Below, one piece after another: positions 13,857 to 13,909 of a stretch of 13,909 nucleotides of DNA. Made by a program: the position numbers and the translations under genes. The notes under the pieces were generated by a model that ran no database searches, had not been told where the DNA came from, and saw nothing but the letters and a program-made list of their open reading frames with translations. Numbering within the stretch: position 1 is the stretch's first letter; every line of letters starts with the position of its first letter. Source of the DNA: CAYGTS01 sp964352905 (lineage in GTDB: Bacteria; Pseudomonadota; Gammaproteobacteria; JAHCLG01); NCBI GenBank assembly GCA_964352905.1, contig CAYGTS010000067.1, positions 1 to 13,909 of the forward strand, read 5' to 3'.

Positions 13857-13909
13857 GTATCTGCTCACCCCCTTTAGCTTTATATTTACCAGAACGTTCA
13901 GATTTGGCG
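13857..13909 (+). mobile_element. Palindromic MITE-like element, copy E, cut by the window end
   Basis: GTATCTGCTCACCCCCTTTA followed by the rest of the right arm up to GATTTGGCG is identical in type to the start of copy D; the window ends inside the arm. By comparison with the other copies, the element should run about 178 bases and be followed by AAGAGGAG, the eight bases at 13849-13856. Confidence 0.88.

Overview
The window looks like chromosome from an AT-rich gammaproteobacterium. The gene order mltG-tmk-holB is typical of that class. Low GC, scattered small intergenic repeats, a stand-alone EAL protein and an HPPD-like enzyme would fit Legionellales/Coxiellaceae-type bacteria, but that placement is inference; no rRNA or tRNA marker is present. 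Nothing suggests a phage or plasmid backbone.

Layout. (1) 1-237: leader with a degenerate repeat arm and a CGTCATTGCGA-type repeat. (2) 238-2955, + strand: overlapping operon mltG (cell-wall lytic transglycosylase), tmk (dTMP kinase), holB (DNA polymerase III delta'). (3) 2976-5830, - strand: two-gene operon of a divergent HPPD/VOC-fold dioxygenase-like protein followed by a membrane-anchored FMN/3Fe-4S glutamate-synthase-domain protein. (4) 5831-8190: repeat-rich segment holding an orphan acidic 118-aa protein (+) and a complete tyrosine recombinase (-). (5) 8191-10507, - strand: AstE/aspartoacylase-like deacylase overlapping an MFS transporter; before a repeat insertion the recombinase would have been the next gene, 16 bp further on. 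(6) 10508-11152: 645-bp gene-free region with two palindromic mobile elements and a small dispersed repeat. (7) 11153-13745, + strand: stand-alone EAL phosphodiesterase and Kup potassium transporter, 10 bp apart. (8) 13746-13909: short spacer and the start of another repeat copy cut by the window end.

The most striking content is not a gene. A 178-180 bp, almost fully palindromic, non-coding element occurs in four complete copies (5856-6033, 6566-6745, 8006-8183, 10733-10910) plus a fifth cut by the window end and at least one relic arm. Three complete copies are flanked by perfect, copy-specific 8-bp direct repeats (CAAGAGAT, CATAAACT, ATCTGATA), so they were inserted by transposition, as in a MITE. 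The left arm and right arm are distinguishable. In one copy (5856-6033) the 51-bp core is inverted relative to the arms, and copies differ by compensatory base-pair changes. A second palindromic element (10574-10718) has unrelated ends (TAGGACTTACGAT) but nearly the same core. The pattern is of two modular hairpin-element families sharing a conserved core, placed close upstream of several transcription units. No transposase for either is in the window.
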